Below, piece after piece: positions 5,588-14,315 of a stretch of DNA of 64,000 nt. The position numbers and the translations under genes are program-made. Source of the stretch: Bacteroidetes bacterium UBA6221 (GTDB taxonomy: Bacteria > Bacteroidota > Bacteroidia > Chitinophagales > Chitinophagaceae); assembly GCA_002421685.1 (NCBI GenBank), contig DISB01000018.1:548653-612652 (forward strand), read 5' to 3'. Under the pieces are notes generated by a model, which was not told the DNA's origin, did no database searches, and saw only the letters and a list, made by a program, of their open reading frames with translations. Within the stretch, counting starts at the first letter, position 1. Each line of letters starts with the position of its first letter.

Positions 5588-8584
5588 ATGAAATCTTCCA
5601 TAAAATATCTTCCGAAATTTGTGATAAGAACGCCGGCCTTATCAGTTTTGGATAAAGAAATACTAACAGAGCAACTGTTATTAACCAACCCGGATTTTCT
5701 TACAACATATGATGAGAACGATGAAAAGTGGAAAAGAACCAAATTAAAATATTTAATAAGAAATAAATACCGTTGTACTCCTTTTGGGCTTTCTGCTGGG
5801 ATTGGTATTGGAATAATTGGGCCAGACACAAATTTAGTTATTGATGACAAGCAATATTCCAGACACACTAGATTAGGGATGGAATATTTATATGATCTAT
5901 GCGTTTTTTTAAATACTGATAAATTTATTAAAAGGAATGTCAAGTATTATTCTAACAACAGTTGTTATGATACTGCTGGCAAGCTGAGGTACATCGAAAC
6001 TGCTGTAAAAGATAACAATAGAAGTTTTTTTTTAGCGAGCATCAGTATAGATAGCTACATCCTAACAATACTTTCAAAAGCAAAAGAGGGAAACTACATT
6101 AAGGATTTATTGCAGTGCATCGATGATTCAGATATTACAGATTTGGAAAAAGAAGAATATTTCGACGATCTTATAGATTGTCAATTATTAATAAGCGACC
6201 TAACGCTAAACGTAACTGGTAGTTGCACTTTAAGGAGAATAATAAATATTCTTACAGAAATAATAGAGTCAAATCCACAGAGTGATACGTCTCATGTCTG
6301 GAATATATTAAATAAACTGACTTTAATAGATGCCCTTTTGTCGAAAATTGATGATAGTATTAACAGCGAATTTAACCTACAGATTTATACTAAAATTCAT
6401 GAAGTTCTAGACTCAATAGGCATTCCATACGATAAAAAAAAGATTTTTCATTGTGATCGATATTCCAAATATATTAATTGTGAAGTTAGCAAAGAGATTC
6501 CGGATAATATTGCTAAATCAATCCATGTAATTGCTAAGTTAACACCTACAATAACTAATAGAAATCTAGAAATTTTTAAAAAAGCATTCTTAGACCGTTG
6601 GGAAACTCGCGAAATTCCTTTGCTATTGGCATTAGACAATGACATTGGGATTGGTTATCCGGTAAGAAATGAGGGTACAAAAAGAGAATTGTTTGATACA
6701 CGAGAAATTGATTTCAAACTTTACGAATTTTGGGCAAAAAGAATCTATAATGCTATTGCGCATGGTCAAACTGTAATTGATATCACTGATGATGAACTGT
6801 CATCCTTTGATGATAAAACAAACCTACTCTCTCCAACATTTGCTACATTGTTTTCGCTAATTAACCTGGATGGGAAACAGCATATATATATCAAACACAT
6901 TGGCGGAAGTACAGCAACCTATTTATTAGGTAGATTCTGTCATAATGAAAGGATAAACAATTTTGTTACTACCATTGCGACATTAGAGAAACAATGTTTG
7001 TCGAACAAAATTGTAGCAGAAATATGTTGTTTGCCAAATAGCACTCATATAGGGAACATTGTACAGAGACCTCATTTAAGAGAATATGAAATATCTTGTT
7101 TAACGCAGAGTACTATAGAATCTAATAGGAATATCAGTTTAGACGATATCCTAGTGGCAATTAGAGACAATAAAATCGTATTAACATCTAAAACTAGAAA
7201 CATAGAAATAGTTCCTCGGTTATCTACTGCACATGAATATAGACATAATACATTTCCGCTATATTATTTCTTAAGCGATTTACAGTTCGAGAACAAACAA
7301 AGAGGCCTAGGACTTGATTTAAGTTTATTCAATCTGTTCATTAAATATATACCTAGAATAACATATAACCAATCTGTAATTGTTGAGCCTGCTAAATGGT
7401 TCTTTGATCATCAAGATTTAGAGCACTTATATAATGTAAGAAGAAACCCAGATAAATTAGTTCCCTTATTTAAAGATTTCGTAAGTCAACACCGCTTACC
7501 AAAATATATTTCATTGGCATTAAAAACGGAACTTATAATTGACACTGAGGATACAGAATCAATATTGTTGTTTATTAATGAAGCAAAAAAAATAAACAAA
7601 ATATGCATTACAGAGTGTTTTGTTGATTTTGACAGCCAAATGGTTAAAAACCCTGCTGGGAAAAAACGGTATACAAATGAGATAGCTTGTTTTTTCTATA
7701 AAGACGAACCACGATCTATACTCGAGGAAAACGACAACTTGGGTATAAAAACAAGGAAAGGTGCTTCTAATATTCATGCCAACTTTTTGCCTGGTTCTGA
7801 ATGGCTCTATTATAAAATATATACTGGCGAAAAATCTTCAAATGATATATTAATTCAAATTTATGAAAGAATAATTAAGGAGTATGCATTAAAAAATATT
7901 ATAGTTAAGTGGTTCTTCGTAAGGTATATGGATCCTGAATATCATATAAGGTTGCGGTTACTAATACCTGATAGTAGCTATCTTGATATGATTCTCGGAG
8001 ATATAAACTCGCTTCTGCAGCCAAACATGGATTCAGAGGTGATTGCGAAACTTCAGATTGAGACGTACAAAAGAGAAGTAGAAAGATATGGTATCGATAA
8101 AATCGAAAAGATTGAAAGTATTTTTTGGCTTGATAGTATTTTTAACATAGAAACTATAATTAGCTCAAAGCAAGAAACGAAAGCCATCCCTTACTTTTTT
8201 TTCTTGATTGGCGCAAAACTCATAGATACATACTTAACGGCCAGTGGCTTGGATATCGATAGGAAAATAGAATTTACAAAGAGAGCGATTACACCAAAGT
8301 CACAAAACAATAATGTTTTAAACTCACACGTTAGAGAGATATATAGTCAATTTAAAATGCATATTGATACATTTACTCGGTACTTGGGTGATAATGATGG
8401 CCTAAATAATTTATATAACCATGTCGCTAATATTAATATAGATAATACAAAGACAATATATGACCTTATCCACATGTCTTTAAATAGACTCTTTCTGATT
8501 AATAGTAATTTGAATGAATATTTATTATATTGCTTAACAAACAGATATTATAATCAATATAAATTTAAAAATATCCAGAAATGA
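5588..8584 (+). CDS. lanB: Lantibiotic dehydratase, full-length
   Basis: This 998-aa protein covers both LanB parts. The N-terminal glutamylation domain is marked by KLKYLIRNKYRCTPFGLSAG (residues 53-72, the conserved R-x-TPFG motif). The C-terminal elimination (SpaB_C) domain begins near 735 with GSEWLYYKIYTG and has WFFVRYMDPEYHIRLRL near 775. The enzyme transfers Glu from Glu-tRNA to Ser/Thr of the precursor and eliminates it to give dehydroamino acids. Bacteroidota clusters often split these functions; here they are one chain. It abuts lanC and overlaps the next gene by 4 bp (ATGA). Confidence 0.95.
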   Translation: MKSSIKYLPKFVIRTPALSVLDKEILTEQLLLTNPDFLTTYDENDEKWKRTKLKYLIRNKYRCTPFGLSAGIGIGIIGPDTNLVIDDKQYSRHTRLGMEYLYDLCVFLNTDKFIKRNVKYYSNNSCYDTAGKLRYIETAVKDNNRSFFLASISIDSYILTILSKAKEGNYIKDLLQCIDDSDITDLEKEEYFDDLIDCQLLISDLTLNVTGSCTLRRIINILTEIIESNPQSDTSHVWNILNKLTLIDALLSKIDDSINSEFNLQIYTKIHEVLDSIGIPYDKKKIFHCDRYSKYINCEVSKEIPDNIAKSIHVIAKLTPTITNRNLEIFKKAFLDRWETREIPLLLALDNDIGIGYPVRNEGTKRELFDTREIDFKLYEFWAKRIYNAIAHGQTVIDITDDELSSFDDKTNLLSPTFATLFSLINLDGKQHIYIKHIGGSTATYLLGRFCHNERINNFVTTIATLEKQCLSNKIVAEICCLPNSTHIGNIVQRPHLREYEISCLTQSTIESNRNISLDDILVAIRDNKIVLTSKTRNIEIVPRLSTAHEYRHNTFPLYYFLSDLQFENKQRGLGLDLSLFNLFIKYIPRITYNQSVIVEPAKWFFDHQDLEHLYNVRRNPDKLVPLFKDFVSQHRLPKYISLALKTELIIDTEDTESILLFINEAKKINKICITECFVDFDSQMVKNPAGKKRYTNEIACFFYKDEPRSILEENDNLGIKTRKGASNIHANFLPGSEWLYYKIYTGEKSSNDILIQIYERIIKEYALKNIIVKWFFVRYMDPEYHIRLRLLIPDSSYLDMILGDINSLLQPNMDSEVIAKLQIETYKREVERYGIDKIEKIESIFWLDSIFNIETIISSKQETKAIPYFFFLIGAKLIDTYLTASGLDIDRKIEFTKRAITPKSQNNNVLNSHVREIYSQFKMHIDTFTRYLGDNDGLNNLYNHVANINIDNTKTIYDLIHMSLNRLFLINSNLNEYLLYCLTNRYYNQYKFKNIQK

Positions 8585-8898
8585 AAATAATAGCATTGAT
8601 AGGATTCTTTTTGCCATCCTTAACGTTGTTAGGTTTTCTTTTAGGCAAGAAAAAATTTCTTCTGGTAATACCACCATTGATCTTATCAATTTGCTATGTC
8701 ATTTTCAATTTAGATTTAGACTTATACAAGTCGGAAGAAGGAAATGAGATTCATACAATCTACTTTGCGTTTTTCTTGAATGTTCTATTTAGTAGCATTG
8801 AAAACAAAACACTAAAACTGTCTTGCTTAGTTGTTGTCTGTATCACTAACCTATTATTAATTCTTATGGGGATAAGCAGTATCAAATACCTAACGTAG
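8581..8898 (+). CDS. Small membrane protein, last gene of lanthipeptide operon
   Basis: A 105-aa protein with about four hydrophobic segments: residues 1-21, 26-45, 59-78 and 82-100. Only short loops with charged residues (LDLYKSEEGNEI) separate them. It overlaps lanB by 4 bp, so it is translationally coupled to the cluster. It is far too small for an ABC exporter. An immunity protein or a helper for export is the natural guess, from position and topology only. No family recognised. Confidence 0.7.
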   Translation: MKIIALIGFFLPSLTLLGFLLGKKKFLLVIPPLILSICYVIFNLDLDLYKSEEGNEIHTIYFAFFLNVLFSSIENKTLKLSCLVVVCITNLLLILMGISSIKYLT

Positions 8899-9660
8899 AA
8901 TTAATAACTGCTGTGTATCGCAAGCAAAATAACCATGTCAACCAATACTTTTACAGATTCGTTTCTACAAAGGGATCTTCCACATACTACAAACCCGATT
9001 CTAACAATGTAATTTCAAGATGGTATTTGACTCAATTGGAATTGAAATACTCAATCAATAGCCAAATGAAGACTATGGAAAAATTTCGATCTAAATTGAT
9101 GTATAGTTTTTTACTAACACCGGTAAATAGGTATTCAACGTCCTCATTCAGCATAAACTGCGCCAAGCCAAATACCACTTGCCCGGTTAATGATTTCATA
9201 GGTCTGGGCAAGAGATATTTGCCCTTCGCTAAACATCCCCTTAGAGGGAATGGTTTAACTCCGGGTGCTATCGCAGCTTGGCACACTTTCTGCGTTCACT
9301 CGTCAGTTTCATTACAGCCTTTACAGTCCTCTATAGTCCGTGCATTCCATGCGCTCCTACAGTCGCTTATTTCATTTACGCACTCTATAGTCCTCCGGCT
9401 GATATTGTTTGTGCTCGCCTGCGCACCAACCTCAGTTGGGTTCTGTCATGCCATTTGCAGAATTGGCAAAACTCACGCCAGAACCCAAGCAGAGCCACAT
9501 TTGCATTTCATTACATGAAGCATATGCCAATGGCTTCGGTTGGCACTCGCAGAGGCGAGCCGCACAGTAAGCGCAATTGCATTGCACTTACTTCCGCTTT
9601 GTGGCTGAAGGCTCTTTTACCCGGTTTTATTGTCTATATTGGTAATCAAATTAACAGGTT
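8899..9660. other. Long non-coding stretch before HNH-HIT gene
   Basis: I find no convincing gene in these 760 bases. Forward frames here are Ser/Cys/His-rich with poor coding character. A minus-strand frame (9032-9286, 84 aa) contains a plausible-looking segment KSLTGQVVFGLAQFMLNEDVEY, possibly a gene relic. The right part is unusually rich in hairpins and is listed separately. Confidence 0.5.
9426..9591. repeat. Array of five consecutive hairpins
   Basis: In order: CCAAC-CTCA-GTTGG (9426-9439); GGGTTCTG (9438-9445) / CAGAACCC (9479-9486) enclosing TGCCA/TGGCA; GCCAA (9526-9530) / TTGGC (9540-9544); CTCGC-AGAG-GCGAG (9546-9559); GTAAGCGCAA (9567-9576) / TTGCACTTAC (9582-9591) with one C-A mismatch. 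GCTCGCC at 9412-9418 could also pair with GGCGAGC at 9554-9560. There is no T-run. Candidate structured RNA, folded single-strand DNA site or dispersed repeat. Confidence 0.5.
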
Positions 9661-10641
9661 ATGCAATATGAGATTTTAAAGGAATTTCTTGTTAAGAAAA
9701 TGAAGATGAGCCACATTTATCAGCCAGTAATGATAAAGCATTTACTTCAAAATAATGGTTGTTCTGTCGATAAACAGATTGCTAAGGATATTTCGTTGCA
9801 TGACCCAAGTCAATTGGAATATTATCAAGCAATTGTAAACAACATGGTGGGTAGAGTGCTACGAAGTCACTCCATCGTAGGTAGACAAAAAAATGAATAC
9901 TGTCTCAATCATTTCGATACATTGTCGGATTCAGAAAGAGATGAACTTATTGCGATCTGTGATGAAAAAATTCAAGCGTATATTAATAAGCGTGGTGACA
10001 GCATTTGGCAGCACCGGACTAAAAATAGAAGGCCTGTACCTGGTAGTATTCGTTTTGAAGTTCTAAAAAGGGCTCAATTTAGATGCGAACTGTGTGGTAT
10101 ATCCGCAGAAGAAAGGGCGCTGGAGGTTGATCATATTGTGCCGGTAAATTTAGGGGGTATTGATTCAATCAATAATTATCAGGCTCTGTGTTATTCATGC
10201 AATGCGACAAAAAGGGATACGGACAAAACCGATTTTAGAAATACATCCGCTATGTATGGCCATAGAAGCCAAGATTGTGTTTTTTGTTCTCTTCCGACAG
10301 AACGAATAGTTGAAACTAATAACCTGGCTGTTTGGATTTATGACAGTTTTCCTGTTGCAGTTGGGCATAGCTTGATTATTCCTAAACGCCACTGTGCTGA
10401 CTATTTTGAGGTAACACAAGCGGAAATAAATGCTATCAACGCGCTAATGCGAATTGCAAAAAAAGAGCTTGAAAGGTCTGATAAGCATATCACTGGGTTT
10501 AACATTGGAATTAACTCTGGCTTAGCCGCGGGTCAAACCATATTTCATTCACATACGCATTTAATACCGCGTAGAAAGGATGATGTTCAAAATCCTACAG
10601 GTGGCGTTCGAAATATCATTCCAGGAAAGGGAGCATATTAG
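9661..10641 (+). CDS. HNH endonuclease - HIT domain fusion
   Basis: 326 aa in three parts. Residues 1-115 are a helical, winged-helix-like region (IYQPVMIKHLLQNNG). Residues 120-185 are an HNH nuclease: RFEVLKRAQFRCELCG, EVDHIVPVNLGG, NNYQALCYSCNATK, with two CxxC zinc pairs and the His of DHI. Residues 200-326 are a HIT domain: CVFC, GHSLIIPKRH, FNIGINSGLAAGQT, and the HSHTHLIP active-site triad. HIT proteins hydrolyse or transfer nucleotides; HNH cuts nucleic acid. The fused architecture, a narrow nucleotide chemistry beside a nuclease, suggests defence or DNA-end processing. It is convergent with the next gene with abutting stop codons. Confidence 0.9.
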   Translation: MQYEILKEFLVKKMKMSHIYQPVMIKHLLQNNGCSVDKQIAKDISLHDPSQLEYYQAIVNNMVGRVLRSHSIVGRQKNEYCLNHFDTLSDSERDELIAICDEKIQAYINKRGDSIWQHRTKNRRPVPGSIRFEVLKRAQFRCELCGISAEERALEVDHIVPVNLGGIDSINNYQALCYSCNATKRDTDKTDFRNTSAMYGHRSQDCVFCSLPTERIVETNNLAVWIYDSFPVAVGHSLIIPKRHCADYFEVTQAEINAINALMRIAKKELERSDKHITGFNIGINSGLAAGQTIFHSHTHLIPRRKDDVQNPTGGVRNIIPGKGAY

Positions 10642-11898
10642 CTATTCTGTTATTTCATCAAGTTGCGTTTTCCAAACTGCAAATGGGTCTTGTTCACCAG
10701 CATTAATATGAAATAGTGCTGTAAATTTTAAGTCATCGTCTACTGTACCTGCCTTGTAGAGTTGCTTGTAGTTGTTTCGTCCTATTTCCTGAATTCTGGT
10801 AATTGTCTCTTCCATTCTGCTGTCTGGTACATCAGTGTCTATCGTCCAAATATATGTTGCGTGAGAGTTAAGCAATTCCCAGCAGTAATGATTTTTGTTG
10901 CGACCATTGATAGTGAACATAAAGCCAAAATGTGGTTTTAGTGAGAACAGAATCTTCTTATCCTTGGCCTGTTTTAATCCAGAAAGGTATTGAAGCTGTT
11001 TTCCGTTTCTAATGCCATCCCATGTTGTTACTTCATTTATTATTTCTTCTGATGTCTGATTGAGTAAGTTCTTTTCGTTCTTGTCTAATGATTCAAAAAG
11101 TTCATCAGCATCTATAAGTGATTTCTCTTTTTTGCTCTGAACGTTGATAACCTCTTTTATCCTTTTCTTTTTAATTACATCAACAAGTTCCTCATTGACC
11201 TGTTCAATTTCATGAGAAGTGGCTGATATACCCGTAACAATGTTATCAATCAGCGTAAATATAGCCAATACTGAAAATCGCTTTGTCCCATTAATGACTT
11301 TACCGAAATAAAACTTAATACTATCAAATTCCTCTTTAAGGAATGAGTTTTCTATCTCAATGGAAATCCGTGAGTGATACCAGGAAAATTTCTTTTCAAA
11401 TACAATAATTCCATTTTTAATTGTTGCATCCTTATACAGTACATCAAAATTCTCATGTACAGTTGTTTGTATTGGTTCTCTATTCTCTACGAGAATAAAA
11501 TCCGGAAATTGACTAATTCTTCTTGAGGGGTTATTTGGAACACTGTTTTTATTTGGTTCAGACTTGGGTCCGTCATAATGATTTTCAATATTTTTTCGAG
11601 TTATGTTGTTCCAACTCCAGAGAAAATTTTCTAGTTCGTTCCAGTTAAGATTCTCGAACTCAATTTCAGTGATTGGTTTAGTTAATTCCTGCCTGCCAAA
11701 ATTTGTAAAGTCTGATGGGTGATAATTTGTGACCCGTAACACTACCTTTCCTGATTGATAGTTTCCTTCAACCTCCCAAAAGATATCCCTCTTGCTAAAC
11801 TTTAAATCACGGGAGAAGATTTCATACAAATCAATACTGAAACCCCTTGATAAATGGAGTTTGCCATCCGCAATCAGTATGATTTTACTATTTGCCAC
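10642..11898 (-). CDS. Hypothetical protein, second gene of nuclease cassette
   Basis: 418 aa, soluble, not recognised. The N-terminal third is beta-rich (KIILIADGKLHLSRGFSIDL). The middle has a linker with Asn/Pro (PNKNSVPNNPSRR). Near residue 240 there is a charged helical stretch (VDVIKKKRIKEVINVQSKKEK). The last 80 residues (MFTINGRNKNHYCWELLNSHATYIW...AGTVDDDLKFTALFHINAGEQDPF) look like a separate compact domain. It lies 68 bp downstream of a PD-(D/E)XK-like gene on the same strand and is probably co-expressed. Its stop codon directly abuts that of the HNH-HIT gene. A defence role is inferred from location only. Confidence 0.65.
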   Translation of the reverse strand: MANSKIILIADGKLHLSRGFSIDLYEIFSRDLKFSKRDIFWEVEGNYQSGKVVLRVTNYHPSDFTNFGRQELTKPITEIEFENLNWNELENFLWSWNNITRKNIENHYDGPKSEPNKNSVPNNPSRRISQFPDFILVENREPIQTTVHENFDVLYKDATIKNGIIVFEKKFSWYHSRISIEIENSFLKEEFDSIKFYFGKVINGTKRFSVLAIFTLIDNIVTGISATSHEIEQVNEELVDVIKKKRIKEVINVQSKKEKSLIDADELFESLDKNEKNLLNQTSEEIINEVTTWDGIRNGKQLQYLSGLKQAKDKKILFSLKPHFGFMFTINGRNKNHYCWELLNSHATYIWTIDTDVPDSRMEETITRIQEIGRNNYKQLYKAGTVDDDLKFTALFHINAGEQDPFAVWKTQLDEITE

Positions 11899-11966
11899 AT
11901 TGTTAAATTATTAATGGCAATATATAGAAATTTTCTTTTTCACTTTCACTAATTGAGGTACTAAGG

Positions 11967-12443
11967 CTATACAAATTGAATTTTAAGCTTATCATGCTCC
12001 TTGGCTAACTCTATATACACGCAATATTCATAATTTAAATCTGATTTATAAGCTTGCAATTTTTTGAAATCAAAATCTTTCTTTGAGTTCTTCCATTGCA
12101 TTTTAATCTCAATGATAGCGAGATTATCTTTTGTTCCTCGATGATGAATAATAATATCGGGGTACACCGTTTTAGCTTCATCATCTTCCGCACTAATATG
12201 ACCTTTGTACTCGATATTCACAGCTTTAGCCCAATAGTCATGTCCGGTATATTCTCCGTTGGGTCTGATCATTCTGTTATATTCACAGTCCACATCCCAT
12301 TCAGGAAACAGTTTCGCGAGGTGCATTGCAAACCTGAATGATACGCTTCTTTCATTGAGGTTATTCTGCATGTTTAGGAGAAATGAATCGTACTCATAAA
12401 GCATGTTTATTGCACGCTGTAATCTTTGTTTAAAATCTTCCAT
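11967..12443 (-). CDS. PD-(D/E)XK nuclease-like protein
   Basis: 158 aa. Residues 95-120 read YPDIIIHHRGTKDNLAIIEIKM: an Asp, a short turn, then E-I-K on the following strand, the core of PD-(D/E)XK nucleases. An upstream Glu (NLNERSVSFRF, residue 31) could be the helix-borne acid. The C-terminal part continues with a helix and strand (LQAYKSDLNYEYCVYIEL). No DNA-recognition domain is fused. Probably the first gene of a two-gene unit with the 418-aa protein. The fold call is from the motif; the function is unknown. Confidence 0.65.
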   Translation of the reverse strand: MEDFKQRLQRAINMLYEYDSFLLNMQNNLNERSVSFRFAMHLAKLFPEWDVDCEYNRMIRPNGEYTGHDYWAKAVNIEYKGHISAEDDEAKTVYPDIIIHHRGTKDNLAIIEIKMQWKNSKKDFDFKKLQAYKSDLNYEYCVYIELAKEHDKLKIQFV

Positions 12444-12693
12444 ATTATCTGGCCTGTGTATCGCAAAGGTAGTCAGTCCTCCGTCTCTGGCAAGGTCTTC
12501 GTCATTGTATCACATTGACTTGCCTCCGGTTTCGACAAAACAATCTCCACACTCAACATTTTTGACTGCCGGTATCTACCGAGGTCGTATTCTTTTGTCT
12601 AAAACCTTGCCTTACGCTCCGTCCTTTTCCTTTTGGGTGCTTATCACAGGCACATGAGGCGTAAGCCGAATGATGTTTTTAAATCAAAAAAAT

Positions 12694-12906
12694 ATGGCAA
12701 ACCACATTCAAAAGCTATCCCGCCTGATGCGACTATCATGGGATATACAAAAGCGCAGAAAAAGCACCCGTTCCAAATCCCTGCAAGCCGCCTGGGCGAT
12801 TTGCAGCAACGAAGAAGTCACGGTCTATTATCTGGTACGGAAACTCAATCACGATAAGCCTGTACCGCAGAAGGTTCTTAATCAAATGGCATTATTCAAT
12901 CAGTAA
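12694..12906 (+). CDS. Small conserved mobile-element protein upstream of ssb
   Basis: 70 aa from the ATG at 12694 (MANHIQKLSRLMRLSWDIQK); the ATG at 12670 is possible but adds non-conserved-looking residues. It is basic and helical, with LQAAWAICSNEEVTVYYLVRKL in the middle. I recall similar small proteins beside ssb in Bacteroidota mobile elements, but have no function for them. It is 22 bp before ssb in the same direction. The overlapping frame 12633-12857 is a shadow. Confidence 0.6.
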   Translation: MANHIQKLSRLMRLSWDIQKRRKSTRSKSLQAAWAICSNEEVTVYYLVRKLNHDKPVPQKVLNQMALFNQ

Positions 12907-12928
12907 TCAATCATTAAAAATTCATAGT

Positions 12929-13303
12929 ATGGAACTAACAGGAAGAATCATCAAAGACGCAGAAGTGCGGAGCGTAAAGAACGACAAACAGGTTGTGTCG
13001 TTTACTGTAGTGGAGAACAATTCGTATAAGCCAAAGAATGGTGAGCGGGTGGATGTTCCCACGTTCTTTAACTGCTCGTATTGGATTTCGGATAAGATTG
13101 CGGAACACCTGACAAAAGGCAGTGTTGTCCAACTTGCGGGTCGCGTTGGCGTAAATGTATACAACAACATGGAAGGAAAGGCGCTTGGTTACCTAACATA
13201 TCATGTGAATAGTATTAAGATACTGCATAAGGCTAAAGCCGAAGCAAACGGTTCAAGCAATAAGAAAGACGGCAAGAAGAAAAAGGACGACTTGCCGTTT
13301 TAG
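12929..13303 (+). CDS. ssb: Single-stranded DNA-binding protein
   Basis: A 124-aa SSB. The OB-fold starts MELTGRIIKDAEVRSVKNDK and contains VVSFTVVENNSYK and FFNCSYWISDKIAEHLTKGSVVQLAGRV. A Lys-rich linker leads to the acidic tip DDLPF, which recruits replication and repair partners. Bacteroidota mobile elements often carry such SSBs, protecting single strands during transfer. It differs from typical chromosomal SSB in the short N-terminus and short tail. Confidence 0.93.
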   Translation: MELTGRIIKDAEVRSVKNDKQVVSFTVVENNSYKPKNGERVDVPTFFNCSYWISDKIAEHLTKGSVVQLAGRVGVNVYNNMEGKALGYLTYHVNSIKILHKAKAEANGSSNKKDGKKKKDDLPF

Positions 13304-13391
13304 AGATTGTTTTAGAATAGTTTAGGGGGCGCATTGTCCCCTGACTTCTTTCTTTGTCAATGCAACAAAGGAAAGAAGCAAAGAAAATGCG

Positions 13392-14264
13392 CTAAACGTA
13401 TGATGCTATCACTTCCCCGCTTGCGCTGTCGAATACTTCAATACCCTGCACAGATATTCTTGCCTTAATATTTATTGCGTCAATGGGCATATTATGTTTC
13501 TGGGACAGTTCAATGAATAGGCTTTGTTTATTATCCTTAAACCATTCATTGACTCTGTGTAACCATCTGTGAATTTCATTAACTTCTCCGATGACTTCCA
13601 TGCTATGTCCTGAAGTAGTGTTGCCAAGACCTGGGTTTATGAACACAGAACCATTTGCTTCTGTCATAAACAAACTATAGCCTTTAGTCCATAATGTCTG
13701 TCTCTCTGATGGAGTTGTTTGCGGATAGACCGTCTTAATGTCTTTTCGTTTATATTTTTCCAAGAGCCACGGCCAATTTGTGTCAATAATTGTTAACCAT
13801 TTTTCATCTCCAAAAATTCCCTCTTTGTGTTGTTCAAAGTCTAACAGATAAATAACCTCAGACGTAACTAATGCAAAGATTAAATGGTCACTTCGCTTTT
13901 TGAAGTACCCATTCTTAAGGTCTAACTCGTTTGATAGGTGGAAATGATGAATTTTCCAGTTATAAAGAAGCAGATCGTGAAAACGTAGCTGTTTTAATGT
14001 GTCACTTTGATATGGGTTCAGGTCCACTCCATTTTGTACGTCCTCCAGAAAGAAAATGAAGTCCACTGCTTTAGGATGCCTGTTGAATTTTGATTTTACT
14101 TCTTTTGATAAAATAAATTTCCGCTTTTTTATTGCAATATACTTCCTGTCGTAGGTCAGATAATCCACTAGTGCCGTATCTAATGATGGTTTTTCCGTAT
14201 AGCGTATGCCATGCGACTGAAATATCCTAACTATCTCCTTCTTTAAGTCACTTTCAAGATTCAT
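13392..14264 (-). CDS. Hypothetical protein of mobile module
   Basis: 290 aa, soluble, not recognised with confidence. Two parts are visible. Residues 70-165 hold WKIHHFHLSNEL, RSDHLIFALVTSEVIYLLDFEQHK and LTIIDTNWPWLLEKY, a beta-alpha arrangement with conserved-looking His and Asp reminiscent of small toxin-like nuclease folds. The C-terminus (from about 200) reads SGHSMEVIGEVNEIHRWLHRVNEWF and a short beta domain. It stands alone between ssb and ardC; its promoter region overlaps the ardC terminator. Function unknown. Confidence 0.65.
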   Translation of the reverse strand: MNLESDLKKEIVRIFQSHGIRYTEKPSLDTALVDYLTYDRKYIAIKKRKFILSKEVKSKFNRHPKAVDFIFFLEDVQNGVDLNPYQSDTLKQLRFHDLLLYNWKIHHFHLSNELDLKNGYFKKRSDHLIFALVTSEVIYLLDFEQHKEGIFGDEKWLTIIDTNWPWLLEKYKRKDIKTVYPQTTPSERQTLWTKGYSLFMTEANGSVFINPGLGNTTSGHSMEVIGEVNEIHRWLHRVNEWFKDNKQSLFIELSQKHNMPIDAINIKARISVQGIEVFDSASGEVIASYV

Positions 14265-14278
14265 GTTTACAAAAATAA

Positions 14279-14307
14279 AAATGCCTGACAGTATTTATCA
14301 GGCATTT
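14279..14307 (-). terminator. Terminator of ardC
   Basis: AAATGCCTGA (14279-14288) pairs with TCAGGCATTT (14298-14307), a 10-bp perfect stem with 9-nt loop. Read on the minus strand it is followed by TTATTTTTG, so it ends ardC transcription just before the next gene starts at 14264. Confidence 0.75.
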
Positions 14308-14315
14308 AGATGTAT

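Noticed and set aside
9032..9286. Minus-strand 84-aa frame with KSLTGQVVFGLAQF segment
   Set aside because: It looks partly protein-like, but starts and ends in low-quality sequence and has no partner or conserved context I can support. Kept only as a possible relic.
8913..9679. Two overlapping forward frames (201 and 133 codons)
   Set aside because: Ser/His/Cys-rich composition and the hairpin array suggest non-coding DNA.
12633..12857. Forward 74-aa frame
   Set aside because: Overlaps the better 70-aa frame at 12694 in another phase.
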